DNA from: DASWIG01 sp965371445 | GTDB lineage: Bacteria > Acidobacteriota > Thermoanaerobaculia > Multivoradales > J023 | Assembly (NCBI GenBank): GCA_965371445.1 | Contig: CBDUYN010000242.1 | Location: 1 to 12,676 of the forward strand | Direction: 5' to 3' | DNA length: 12,676 nt | In this document: positions 1 through 7,100 of the stretch, in pieces | Layout of the letters: every line of letters begins with the position of its first letter | How positions within the stretch are numbered: the stretch's first letter is position 1 | The notes under the pieces: generated by a model | Databases searched by the model: none | What the model saw: the letters and a program-made list of their open reading frames with translations, nothing else | Told to the model about the DNA's origin: nothing | Made by a program: the position numbers and the translations under genes

Positions 1-40
1 GGGCCTACTCTTCTCTAGCCAGTCATCCGGGTCGGCGTGC

Positions 41-80
41 GCTTGGCGCGCGCCAGAGCGGCTTGGCGCGCGCCAAAACG
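41..80. repeat. Tandem pair of 20-bp repeats with a palindromic core
   Basis: Two adjacent 20-base units (41-60 and 61-80) match at 18 of 20 positions. Each contains the self-complementary core TGGCGCGCGCCA (44-55 and 64-75), so each could form a cruciform or bind a dimeric protein. They lie on the far side of the break in the ISL3 transposase and next to the IS21-like repeats. They may therefore belong to the end of another mobile element, but I cannot assign them to a family. Confidence 0.75.
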
Positions 81-88
81 CCGGCAAG

Positions 89-127
89 GGTGGCTCAGTT
101 TTGCCGAGCAAAGGTGGGTCAATTCTG
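89..127. repeat. Possible IS21-family terminal repeats
   Basis: GGTGGCTCAGTTTTG (89-103) and GGTGGGTCAATTCTG (113-127) are direct repeats spaced 24 bases apart, with 12 of 15 bases identical. Many IS21-family elements carry multiple terminal repeats of the type GTGGSTCAGTTTT at this spacing, as I recall them. The similarity to the ISL3 transposase ends about 20 bases away. The simplest reading is that one end of an IS21-like element, lying off the left edge, was inserted into the ISL3 transposase gene. No istA or istB sequence is visible here, so the family call is tentative. Confidence 0.4.
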
Positions 128-149
128 GATAGCGCTGAGGCGCAACGAG

Positions 150-578
150 GCGATGAGCCAAGCCCCAGTCGACCGCCATGCGTACTGCGCGGGCGACGGT
201 GTCCCAGCTGGTGTGGAAAGCCTCGGAGGTCTGCTTCCAGCTGAGCCGTTTGGCCCAGGAGGCGAGAAACCAGGCGAAGGCGCGGGTGGTGCGTTGCTTG
301 CCCTCGGCCCAGGGCACCGCCTCGACGCACACGCCGCAGCGGCGGCATTTGACGCGCCGCATGCGGTAGAGCAAGACCACCGGGATGTTCCAGAGGGGGA
401 CGAAGTCGAAGCGGCGCGGCTTCCGGGCTGTGTCGTAGCCGGGGGCCGGCCGGAGGCACCGCGAGCAGAGGATCTTGCCGTTGGCCCGCGGCAAGACGTC
501 GACCTCGAGGGTCATCCGGGCGCCTTCGCCGACGAGTCGCACCGCGTCGTAGACAGCCCCCTTCACAGGCGCCCACAC
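150..578 (-). pseudogene. ISL3-family transposase, N-terminal fragment
   Basis: The 143 recognisable residues form the N-terminal DNA-binding part of an ISL3-type transposase. A zinc ribbon has two CxxC pairs (C38/C41 and C78/C81). Between them lies R-R-F-D-F-V-P-L-W, and after them V-P-W-A-E-G-K and a helix-turn-helix around residues 111-135 (L-S-W-K-Q-T to D-T-V-A-R-A-V). Family members run to roughly 400 residues and continue with a DDE catalytic domain. Here the similarity stops at residue 143 (base 150), and the frame runs on through unrelated sequence to a stop at 15-17. The start is a GTG at 578, with an in-frame stop just upstream at 588-590, so the usual first residues before the VKG motif may also be lost. 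The gene cannot make an active transposase. The break coincides with repeats that look like the end of another insertion sequence. Confidence 0.75.
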
Positions 579-629
579 GGGCGTTACTTAGTCTGGATCT
601 TGCCGGACGACGGGCCTCCACTTCAAGAG

Positions 630-652
630 AAATCTCTGAAGACCAGAGATTT
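630..652. repeat. Perfect 9-bp inverted repeat (hairpin)
   Basis: AAATCTCTG (630-638) and CAGAGATTT (644-652) are perfect complements around a 5-base loop. The second arm runs into T-rich sequence, which would suit a weak terminator read on the + strand. There is no + strand gene upstream that would need one. The hairpin sits about 50 bases before the start of the ISL3 transposase, so it may instead be part of that element's end or its control region. Confidence 0.5.
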
Positions 653-1085
653 TGTTCTGAAGGCATGAAGATTGCAACCAGATCAAGCCGTTCAGCCCTA
701 CCAAGGATCGTCGAACCCGCCGCCTCGGTAGGCGGTCCCTGGATCGATGGCCACCAGCAGCACGGCGTCTTGGCGCCTCGAACTGCAGGAGTCACCTCCA
801 TGGAATCGGCTCTCGGCTTGGCCGGATGGGAACCCCGAATCGCCGGCAACCGCAGGAGTGACCGTCAAACCAGAGATTACTGACCATCAGATCCATGGTT
901 TGGTTGCGGCCGTAGGCTGCGTTATGATGAAGCTTCTCAAGTCCTTGAATCGAATCTTAGCAAGAACGATGCCAGAGGCCGGAGAAAACGGACCCGTGGC
1001 TCCTGGTCTTTCGGCGGGATGCGTTCGTCGAAGCGCTCCCGGGTGGCGAAGTGGAGGACAGCCTCTCCCCCGAAGCGGCACTGCC

Positions 1086-1102
1086 CTATAGGGAAACGCG
1101 CA
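1086..1102 (-). repeat. 17-bp motif, copy A (inverted)
   Basis: The reverse complement of 1086-1102 is TGCGCGTTTCCCTATAG, identical at all 17 positions to copy B at 1270-1286. The pair points inward and bounds a segment of 201 bases. In this copy the motif continues into the palindrome CCCTATAGGG. Confidence 0.85.
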
Positions 1103-1262
1103 GAGCGGTCGACCAGAAGGTCATACCACGTCGCACAATCCCACCGCCCGGGTCGACTCCCCAGAGGGCCGCGAGCCGTGTGGGCCGAGCTCATCGTGGG
1201 TCGACCGTGAGCGGCGAGAGGCTGGAATTGGACGCTTCGCGCTTGAGATGACCTTCCAGACC

Positions 1263-1293
1263 GACGCCTTGCGCGTTTCCCTATAGAGGCGTC
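1263..1293 (+). repeat. 17-bp motif, copy B, inside a 7-bp inverted repeat
   Basis: TGCGCGTTTCCCTATAG occupies 1270-1286 and is framed exactly by GACGCCT (1263-1269) and AGGCGTC (1287-1293), which are perfect complements. The motif would thus form the 17-base loop of a stem-loop. It ends 122 bases before the start codon of the 1409 gene. Role unknown: a regulatory element, a recombination site and the end of a small non-autonomous element are all possible. Confidence 0.8.
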
Positions 1294-1394
1294 CGACAGG
1301 GCGTTGAGCAGAGGTCCTTCGAAGTCGCCCTTCCCCGAAAGTCTGAACCCAGAACGCGACAACGGTTTGCTTCAGGTGTGGGCGACCAAAGGGT

Positions 1395-1400
1395 AAAGGG
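1395..1400 (+). promoter_or_regulatory. Ribosome binding site for the 1409 gene
   Basis: AAAGGG lies 8 bases before the ATG at 1409. A second in-frame ATG at 1421 has GGAGAG only 4 bases upstream. Both starts give a short basic N-terminus followed by the same hydrophobic segment, so the choice hardly affects the product. Confidence 0.5.
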
Positions 1401-1408
1401 ACTTAACC

Positions 1409-1795
1409 ATGGAGAGAAGAATGCCGGAGAAGAACCATCCTCGGGGCGGAGTCTTCGCCCTGCTTGTCGTCATCGCAATATGGACGACGGTCGAAGTCAC
1501 GACCGGCGCACCGGAAGACCCAGCGCGCACCGGCCCGGATCAGGCTTCAGAGGAGCAGGCCGGTGGGGCGAGCTACTCCATCAGCTGGTACACCGTCGAC
1601 AGCGGCGGCACGATCAGCTCGGACGGTACCTTTGCCCTCACAGGTACGACAGGGCAAACCGACGCCGCTTGGTCGAGTGACGGTACCTTCACTGTGGAAG
1701 GAGGATTCCTCTCGCCTTCGAGCCGACAGAGCATCTTCCAAGACGGCTTTGAGAGCGGAGGCCTGTCGCGGTGGTCCGCGGTCGCCGGTAACTGA
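1409..1795 (+). CDS. Small exported protein with C-terminal D-G-F-E-S-G tag
   Basis: This 128-residue protein begins with a basic stretch and a hydrophobic segment (about residues 15-27, V-F-A-L-L-V-V-I-A-I-W), which fits a signal peptide or membrane anchor. Residues about 55-105 have the repeated pattern seen in many exported proteins of environmental bacteria: S-W-Y-T-V-D-S-G-G, then S-S-D-G-T-F twice, T-G-T-T-G-Q, and V-E-G-G-F. That pattern is usually followed by a short C-terminal signal. Here the C-terminus is I-F-Q-D-G-F-E-S-G-G-L-S-R-W plus six residues. The same tag ends the giant protein encoded at 4169. The gene lies 21 bases upstream of the collagen gene and is probably its operon partner. 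The function is not known. The protein is likely secreted or surface-held, and the tag may be a sorting or binding element. Confidence 0.8.
   Translation: MERRMPEKNHPRGGVFALLVVIAIWTTVEVTTGAPEDPARTGPDQASEEQAGGASYSISWYTVDSGGTISSDGTFALTGTTGQTDAAWSSDGTFTVEGGFLSPSSRQSIFQDGFESGGLSRWSAVAGN
1733..1774 (+). other. D-G-F-E-S-G C-terminal tag of the small protein
   Basis: The codons from 1733 to 1774 encode I-F-Q-D-G-F-E-S-G-G-L-S-R-W, followed by six residues and the stop at 1793-1795. The match to the tag at 12623-12664 is I-F-x-D-G-F-E-S-G-x-x-S-x-W. No transmembrane helix or basic cluster follows, so it does not look like a PEP-CTERM or LPXTG type of signal. Confidence 0.7.
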
Positions 1796-1806
1796 GGAAA
1801 CACGTC

Positions 1807-1812
1807 AGGAGA
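1807..1812 (+). promoter_or_regulatory. Ribosome binding site for the collagen-like gene
   Basis: AGGAGA ends 4 bases before the ATG at 1817, within the 21-base gap after the preceding stop codon. The match is strong, it fixes the start, and it supports translation from a shared transcript. Confidence 0.75.
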
Positions 1813-1816
1813 AGCC

Positions 1817-3907
1817 ATGAAGAGATTGAAGAATTGCTCCCGCCCACGGATCTCGAGCCCCGCGATCCGCCTCGCACTAGCCACGGTACTGACGATGGCC
1901 GTCAGTTTCTGGGTACCCGATACAGCGGCTCAGACTCCTCTCGAAACCAGCTTTACCTACCAGGGTGTTCTCGAAGAAAACGAAGTGCCCGTCGATGGGT
2001 TTTACGACATCCAGTTCAACCTCTTCGACGACTCCGATCCCCTGCTCGGGACTCTTCTCGGAAGCGAGACCAAGACCGACGTCCTGATCGAAGACGGTCA
2101 GTTCACCGTCGAGCTCGACTTTGGCCTTGCTGTCTTCGCGGGTGAAAAGCGTTGGCTCGAGATTCGGGTCCGGGAGGCGGGCTCCGGACCTTTGAGCTCC
2201 CTTCTACCACTTCAGCCTCTTACGGCAACACCCTACGCCCTCTTTGCACTTTCTGGAAACGAAGGCCCCGAGGGACCCGTCGGTCCACAGGGCGATTCTG
2301 GCGGGCAGGGCGATCCTGGCGCGCAAGGCGATCCCGGTCCGCAGGGCGATCCCGGTCCGCAGGGCGATCCCGGTCCGCAAGGCGATCCCGGTCCGCAAGG
2401 CGATCCTGGTCTGCAGGGCGTTCCTGGTCCGCAGGGCGACCTCGGTCCGCAAGGCGACCTCGGCCCGCCGGGTACAGATGGCGCCACGTGGCTGACAGGC
2501 TCGGGAGGCCCGGATCCGCTTCAGGGTGCGGAAGACGATCTCTACCTCGACACAACAAGCGGCGATGTGTACCATCGCTTCGCGGGTATATGGTCACTTG
2601 AGACCAGTATTGCTGGACCGATAGGTCCGGAGGGCCCGGAAGGTCCAGCCGGCCCGGCTGGACCCGTTGGCGCTCAGGGTGATCCAGGCCCTACCGGGGC
2701 CACTGGCCCACAAGGTTCGCAGGGCGATCCTGGCCCTACCGGGGCCACCGGCCCGCAAGGTACGCAGGGCGATCCTGGCCCTCTCGGGGCCACCGGCCCG
2801 CAAGGTTCGCAGGGCGATCCTGGCCCTATCGGTGCGACCGGCCCACAAGGTCCGCAGGGTGACCCTGGCCCCACAGGGGCGACCGGCCCGCAAGGTTCGC
2901 AGGGTGATCCTGGCCCCACCGGGGCCACCGGCCCGCAGGGCGATCCTGGCCCTACCGGGGCCACCGGCACCACTGGCCCGGAAGGCCCAAGGGGTCTTAT
3001 GGGACCGACTGGCCCAGCTGGCTCCGATGGGTCGCCAGGGCCACCAGGAACCGATGGCGCAACCTGGTGGACCGGCCCAGGCATTCCGGTCGACACGATC
3101 GGTGCCGACACGGACCTGTTTCTCGACACCATGAGCGGTGACGTGTACCGCAAAGAGTCCGGGGCTTGGGTATTGGCAGCCAACATCGAGGGTCCTATCG
3201 GCCCAACTGGACCCGCCGGCCCACCAGGGCCCTCGACAGGATCCGCAGGCGGCGACCTGCAAGGCTCCTATCCGAACCCTACGATCAAAGACACAGCCGT
3301 TGTCAAGTCCCTGCGCGGCCTGGAAGGCTCGATCAGTCTCAGCGAAGGCAACGGCATCAACATCTCCTCCAGCGGTCAGACCATCACCATCGAGAACAAG
3401 GGCCTTCCTGTGGTTCGTACCTGGCCCTTCAACATCTATGACCTCGGGCCCATTCAGTTGGGCTCGGGCGGCCTTGGCTACATCAGTGGCGCGGATCTCG
3501 ACGTCGACACACCGGTGTACTTCTTCAACCACCTCACCGTGGGGAACACGATCACCTCCGGAATCACGACGCTTCCTGATTATCGGGAACGTGACGTCGG
3601 GCTGATCAACATGGAGCTCTTCTGGGTGACCGACCAGGACGGCGGAAACGTTCGTTGGCGGGTGAGTTACTCCGCCCGAACGACGGGTAATGTGCTGAAC
3701 AACGACGACGAGATCATGGTCACTACACCGGTCGACAGCTCGGGATCCGAAAGAATCTACAAGACCGTGATCACTCTCGACAACGGACTCTCGACCGGTG
3801 ACGAGATCCTCGTCTTCACGCTGACTCGGCAATCCAGTCTCGACACCAATAGCGGTGACGTCGGGCTTCTCGGAATCAGGTTCGCGTACGTCCCTGAAGG
3901 GAACTGA
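1817..3907 (+). CDS. Collagen-like surface protein
   Basis: The product has 696 residues. A signal peptide covers about 1-39 (basic start, hydrophobic 18-32, likely cut after D-T-A-A-Q). Residues 44-145 form a beta-rich domain often found ahead of bacterial collagens: F-T-Y-Q-G-V-L, Y-D-I-Q-F-N-L-F, G-Q-F-T-V-E-L-D-F-G, R-W-L-E-I-R-V, P-L-T-A-T-P-Y-A-L. Uninterrupted Gly-X-Y triplets run from 147 to about 221 (25 triplets) and from 267 to 413 (about 49), with a short third run at 459-473. Between them stand two copies of a 57-residue linker. Next come G-D-L-Q-G-S-Y-P-N-P-T-I (479-490), a motif common in phage tail and bacterial collagen proteins, and a C-terminal beta domain (about 528-696) that probably drives trimer formation. 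The protein should form a secreted or surface-attached triple-helical rod. No anchor is visible. It is probably co-transcribed with the 1409 gene. Confidence 0.93.
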   Translation: MKRLKNCSRPRISSPAIRLALATVLTMAVSFWVPDTAAQTPLETSFTYQGVLEENEVPVDGFYDIQFNLFDDSDPLLGTLLGSETKTDVLIEDGQFTVELDFGLAVFAGEKRWLEIRVREAGSGPLSSLLPLQPLTATPYALFALSGNEGPEGPVGPQGDSGGQGDPGAQGDPGPQGDPGPQGDPGPQGDPGPQGDPGLQGVPGPQGDLGPQGDLGPPGTDGATWLTGSGGPDPLQGAEDDLYLDTTSGDVYHRFAGIWSLETSIAGPIGPEGPEGPAGPAGPVGAQGDPGPTGATGPQGSQGDPGPTGATGPQGTQGDPGPLGATGPQGSQGDPGPIGATGPQGPQGDPGPTGATGPQGSQGDPGPTGATGPQGDPGPTGATGTTGPEGPRGLMGPTGPAGSDGSPGPPGTDGATWWTGPGIPVDTIGADTDLFLDTMSGDVYRKESGAWVLAANIEGPIGPTGPAGPPGPSTGSAGGDLQGSYPNPTIKDTAVVKSLRGLEGSISLSEGNGINISSSGQTITIENKGLPVVRTWPFNIYDLGPIQLGSGGLGYISGADLDVDTPVYFFNHLTVGNTITSGITTLPDYRERDVGLINMELFWVTDQDGGNVRWRVSYSARTTGNVLNNDDEIMVTTPVDSSGSERIYKTVITLDNGLSTGDEILVFTLTRQSSLDTNSGDVGLLGIRFAYVPEGN
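2291..2470 (+). repeat. 18-bp tandem repeats encoding Gly-Asp-Pro-Gly-Pro-Gln
   Basis: Ten in-frame hexapeptide units (residues 159-218) follow one another. The central ones are almost identical at the DNA level and the edges are degenerate (G-V-P-G-P-Q, G-D-L-G-P-Q). The unit length is a multiple of three, so gain or loss of units by slippage would change rod length without breaking the frame. Confidence 0.9.
2468..2638 (+). repeat. 57-residue collagen linker module, copy 1
   Basis: Residues 218-274 begin P-G-T-D-G-A-T-W and contain D-D-L-Y-L-D-T-T-S-G-D-V-Y and G-I-W. The module leads straight into the next Gly-X-Y run. Copy 2 at 3044-3214 has exactly the same length, with the Trp, Leu-Asp-Thr and Gly-Asp-Val-Tyr positions kept. 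Modules of this type are common spacers in bacterial collagens. Confidence 0.85.
2678..2968 (+). repeat. 45-bp tandem repeats in the second collagen run
   Basis: Five 15-residue units of the pattern G-D-P-G-P-T-G-A-T-G-P-Q-G-S-Q (residues 288-362) are followed by a 12-residue and a 10-residue partial unit (to 384). Units differ mainly at the Thr/Leu/Ile of the second triplet and at the Ser/Thr/Pro of the last triplet. Thr recurs in the Y position of the triplets. Confidence 0.9.
3044..3214 (+). repeat. 57-residue collagen linker module, copy 2
   Basis: Residues 410-466 repeat the linker of 218-274 with the same length: P-G-T-D-G-A-T-W-W, D-L-F-L-D-T-M-S-G-D-V-Y, G-A-W-V-L, then G-P-I-G-P-T-G-P. 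It separates the long collagen run from the short third run and the C-terminal domain. Confidence 0.85.
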
Positions 3908-4006
3908 CACCTCGGGCGGCCCGCGAGAGAAGCGGTATCATCCTGCGTGGTTAGGCGTCGACCAACATCTACTTTTCCCACCTGATGACCTTCTATCCGG
4001 CAGTCG

Positions 4007-4023
4007 CGCGCGTTTACCTATAG
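4007..4023 (+). repeat. 17-bp motif, copy C
   Basis: CGCGCGTTTACCTATAG matches copies A and B at 15 of 17 positions and is followed by AGACAGGGC. Copy B has a similar tail (AGGCGTCCGACAGGGC). It lies 145 bases before the ATG at 4169, a distance close to that of copy B from the 1409 gene. That makes a shared upstream control element one reasonable reading. Confidence 0.65.
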
Positions 4024-4154
4024 AGACAGGGCATGAAACCCTGATCTACTTGATGAGGGCCTCGCGGCGTTGGTGAACTCGATGAGCAAACCACCATCGC
4101 GAGGGAGCGTGCAGAGCCTAGAAATTGAACCATTCTTCAACCTTGACCTGAGAT

Positions 4155-4158
4155 GGAG
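4155..4158 (+). promoter_or_regulatory. Ribosome binding site deciding the start at 4169
   Basis: GGAG lies 10 bases before the ATG at 4169. The alternative ATG at 4082 has only a weak GGTGA nearby and would put 29 polar residues before the signal peptide, so 4169 is preferred. Confidence 0.5.
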
Positions 4159-4168
4159 CCGTGACGAG

Positions 4169-7100
4169 ATGCGAATTAGAACAATCCCTGTTCCAACGAT
4201 TGCGTTGTTGCTGGTCCTTGCCGCATACCCGCTGGCTGGGCAGACCCGTTACCAATTCACGGGGCTGATTCATCCATTGGAGTCGACTCCGGCACCTACT
4301 ACGGCCTGGCTGGATCACTATCTCGACGGATATCCAGGCTCAGCGAACGCTCGCGGCACAGATTATGGCAGGCACCCAGGGATCGATTATCCAGCAGCTC
4401 AGGGAACGGAGGTCCGAAGCATGTTCGCGGGCAGGGTAATTCACGTCACGAGAACGTGTCCGGATACTCAACAAAATGGCTGTGGAAACGGAGGTTGGGG
4501 TAATCACGTGCTCGTTGAACATTTCGACATTCCGGGTTACCCAGAGAGCCATCGCCTGCTCGCTGTATATGCTCATCTACAATCGGATATCCCGGTATGC
4601 GATGAGCCGTCGGCCGCTCCGCCCTGCGCTACAACCTATGTTGGAAAGGGCGAAACTCTCGGCTATGTCGCAACCAGTGGAACATCCTCCGGCTATCATC
4701 TCCACTTTCAGGTCGACATCGACGGGGATGCCGCGGCCTATTTTCCCGGAGACGGCAGCCTGCCGACCTGGGCAAATAATTTAAGAAATCTAGGGAGTAA
4801 CTATACGGAACTGTTCCGTCACGTAAATATATCAGACCAATGGAATTTACTGAATTCCAACGACGACGAAGGCCAGTTGTGGTATGTCCCTCAAGAAATA
4901 AAAGAACAAGTCGGATACCCACAAGGTGAAAGTAATTTTTTCAACATATCCAGGGAGCATACCGTCGACCCGGCAACGTTTGTCGCTGATCTCGACGATC
5001 ACCAGCCTCACGAGGACTTACAGATCGGGCGCTGGGCATCTGGAGACGCCCCTCTCGATCTGGTGCCTGGGGATGTAGAGGGTTGGGATTATCGTGCAGG
5101 CAGCACGAGCGAGAGAGTCTCTGACCTGTTCAACCGATTTGGCGGCACGGCTGAGCTCGGCAATGCCCTTGACAACGGTGGTGGTGCGAGGATCCATCGA
5201 TATACGTTCGAGTACTCTGGGGACGGATCGGCAATCGAGGTCTACCTTCAAGATGTCAATCATCCGGAGAACGGTCAAAAGACCATTGTCCACACGCCGG
5301 GAGCCGAGCGCGCTTTCCTTCTACAGGGCTGCCTGGGGTTTCTCTGGTGGCAATATCAAGACATTTTGGGTGCGCCCACAGGAAATGAATTTTCAGATAC
5401 AGCGCTATTCCCTGGAGATCTAGGGGAAATCTATGATGTCATGCAGACATTTCAATTTGGGAATATGTATTGGGATGAGGATAGCGGGAATGTGCGGCTG
5501 ATTTGCTCATTAGGAACTTGTGAGGTGGATGAAATCGACGCCTGCAATCCTGGTGCGGTGACTTCCGGTAGCAGCTTTGATCGGCCTCTGTCCAAGAGCG
5601 GCAACTCGTCATGTGATGATCTCCGTCCTTCACCTCCGAACACGAGCGCTTCTGGCCAGATCACATTACCGAACAGTAGCCAAATAGGTGACGTAACGGT
5701 GTCCGTCACGGCTTCCGACCCGGATGGGTTGTCGCGAGTCAAGGTGTTCTTCGTCGATGGCGGGTCCGCGCTCACGCTATGTGGTGGTACCACACCTGCC
5801 TGTTCCGGAACCAGCGGGGCTTTCTCCAGCGCAGATGTCGACCCCGCGAACTACGGCGCCTCTGCCGGATCGGTGACTCTCCGCCTCTTCGTCGAGGACA
5901 CCCTCGGTAACAACGTCGAGGTCCATAGCCACACCTTCACCTGGGATCCACCCAATCCGGGACCGGGCTATACCCTAACCGTGCTCAAGCAAGGCGACGG
6001 CGACGGCATCGTCTCCGGCGAAGGCATCAGCTGCGGCCCCGGCTGCACCTCCACCAGCGTCGCCTACAACGACGGCGACACCTTGACTCTCACCGGCACC
6101 GGCGACCAGTTCATCGGCTTCATGGGCGATCGCTGCTACGGCCTCGCACCCTGCGCAATTACCATGTACTCCGACCTCACCGTGACCGCTTCCTTCGCCC
6201 TGCCTGACTCCTTCGCAGCCGAGTACACCTACCCGACCAGCGGAAACACCGGAGTCTCCACCACCACCCAGCCGGCGGTCACCTTCAACCGCGACATCGC
6301 CGCCGGCCCCAACTTCAACAGCCTGGCCTTCAGAGAATGCGACGGCACAGCCCTCGGCTTCACCCCGGTGCTGGGCAGCGGAACCCATGACGAGCGCCTG
6401 ACCTTCGTGCTCGACAGCTCCATGGCCAAGGGAACCTGCCATGTCGCCGAAGTTCCGGCCGGCTCGATCTCCGATCTCGACGGCAACCCCCTACCCGCTC
6501 CGGTCAGCTTTACGTTCACGACGGAAGAAGACGGCACCCCAAAGATGTACGTGAGCGCTTACCCGACGTTCGTCATGGAGGGCAGGGAGACCAAGGTCTC
6601 CATCTGGTTCGAGACCCCCGTGGACTACAACCGGACGCTTACTTTGAGCTCGAGCCCGAGCGGCGCGCTCTTCCATCCGAGCTCTGTCATCTTGCCTGCC
6701 GGCGAGGTGCTCTACGAGCTCCAGGTTGATACCGACTTAAACCACGGTAGCTTGAGCGACGTCAACGCCACTCTCCAGGTCCATCAGACCGACGCTGGAA
6801 CCATCAGCACCAACATCATCATCGTCAACGACACAGCCCAGGCCGGAGCTTACCTGCGCTGGCAAGCGGCCGCCGTCGTCGACGACGACAATGGCAACGG
6901 CATCTTCGAAGCCAACGAACGCGCCGACATCCGCTTCGACGTCGTTAACTTGGGCTCACAGGGAATTTCCAACGTCATCCTTGAATTCGAGGTGGCAAAT
7001 ACCTACAACATGAGGATCCTCGGCGGCAGCCCCTACATCTGCTACCTCGGATATCTGGACGTCGGGCGCAACGGCAACTGCACCAAGACATTCCTGGCCG

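Larger units (their letters stand above)
579..1408. other. Intergenic region without a supportable gene
   Basis: This stretch of about 830 bases has several short open frames on both strands, but none shows a recognisable domain or a convincing ribosome binding site. The longest, on the - strand at 937-1362, is rich in Arg and Ser and looks like a GC-driven chance frame. What it does hold is a small hairpin at 630-652, an imperfect 16-base direct repeat (781-796 and 848-863), and two inverted exact copies of a 17-base motif (1086-1102 and 1270-1286). The right-hand part must also carry the promoter of the 1409 gene. I see no clear sigma-70 boxes in it. Confidence 0.6.
3908..4168. other. Intergenic region between the collagen and giant genes
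   Basis: No gene is apparent. A GC-rich imperfect stem (around 3912-3928, CTCGGG against CCCGCGAG) follows the collagen stop but has no T-run, so I do not call it a terminator. The third copy of the 17-base motif is at 4007-4023. An in-frame ATG at 4082 could start the downstream gene 29 codons earlier. Confidence 0.5.

Noticed and set aside
63..668. 201-codon + strand frame over the transposase fragment
   Set aside because: It is antisense to a recognisable ISL3 transposase and has no domain.
1282..1287. TATAGA in the 17-bp motif as a -10 box
   Set aside because: No -35-like sequence at 16-18 bases upstream, and copy A carries TATAGG instead.
937..1362. 141-codon - strand frame in the intergenic region
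   Set aside because: Arg/Ser-rich composition, no recognisable motif, no good ribosome binding site, and it runs through both copies of the inverted 17-bp motif, which fits non-coding sequence.
2291..2968. CRISPR-like regular repeats
   Set aside because: The 18- and 45-bp periods are coding repeats of a collagen, with no unique spacers between them.
2674..3186. - strand Gly-Pro-rich frame that also looks collagen-like
   Set aside because: Pro and Gly codons are complementary, so any collagen gene gives such a shadow. The triplet rule (Gly every third residue) is not kept.
2594..3910. 438-codon - strand frame opposite the collagen gene
   Set aside because: It mirrors the Gly-X-Y repeats (GGN and CCN codons stay open on both strands) and has no signal peptide or recognisable domain.
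3908..3935. Rho-independent terminator after the collagen gene
   Set aside because: The stem is bulged and there is no run of T after it.
4082..4168. Earlier start of the giant gene at the ATG at 4082
   Set aside because: It would put 29 polar residues before the signal peptide, and its ribosome binding site is weaker than the GGAG before 4169. It cannot be fully excluded.
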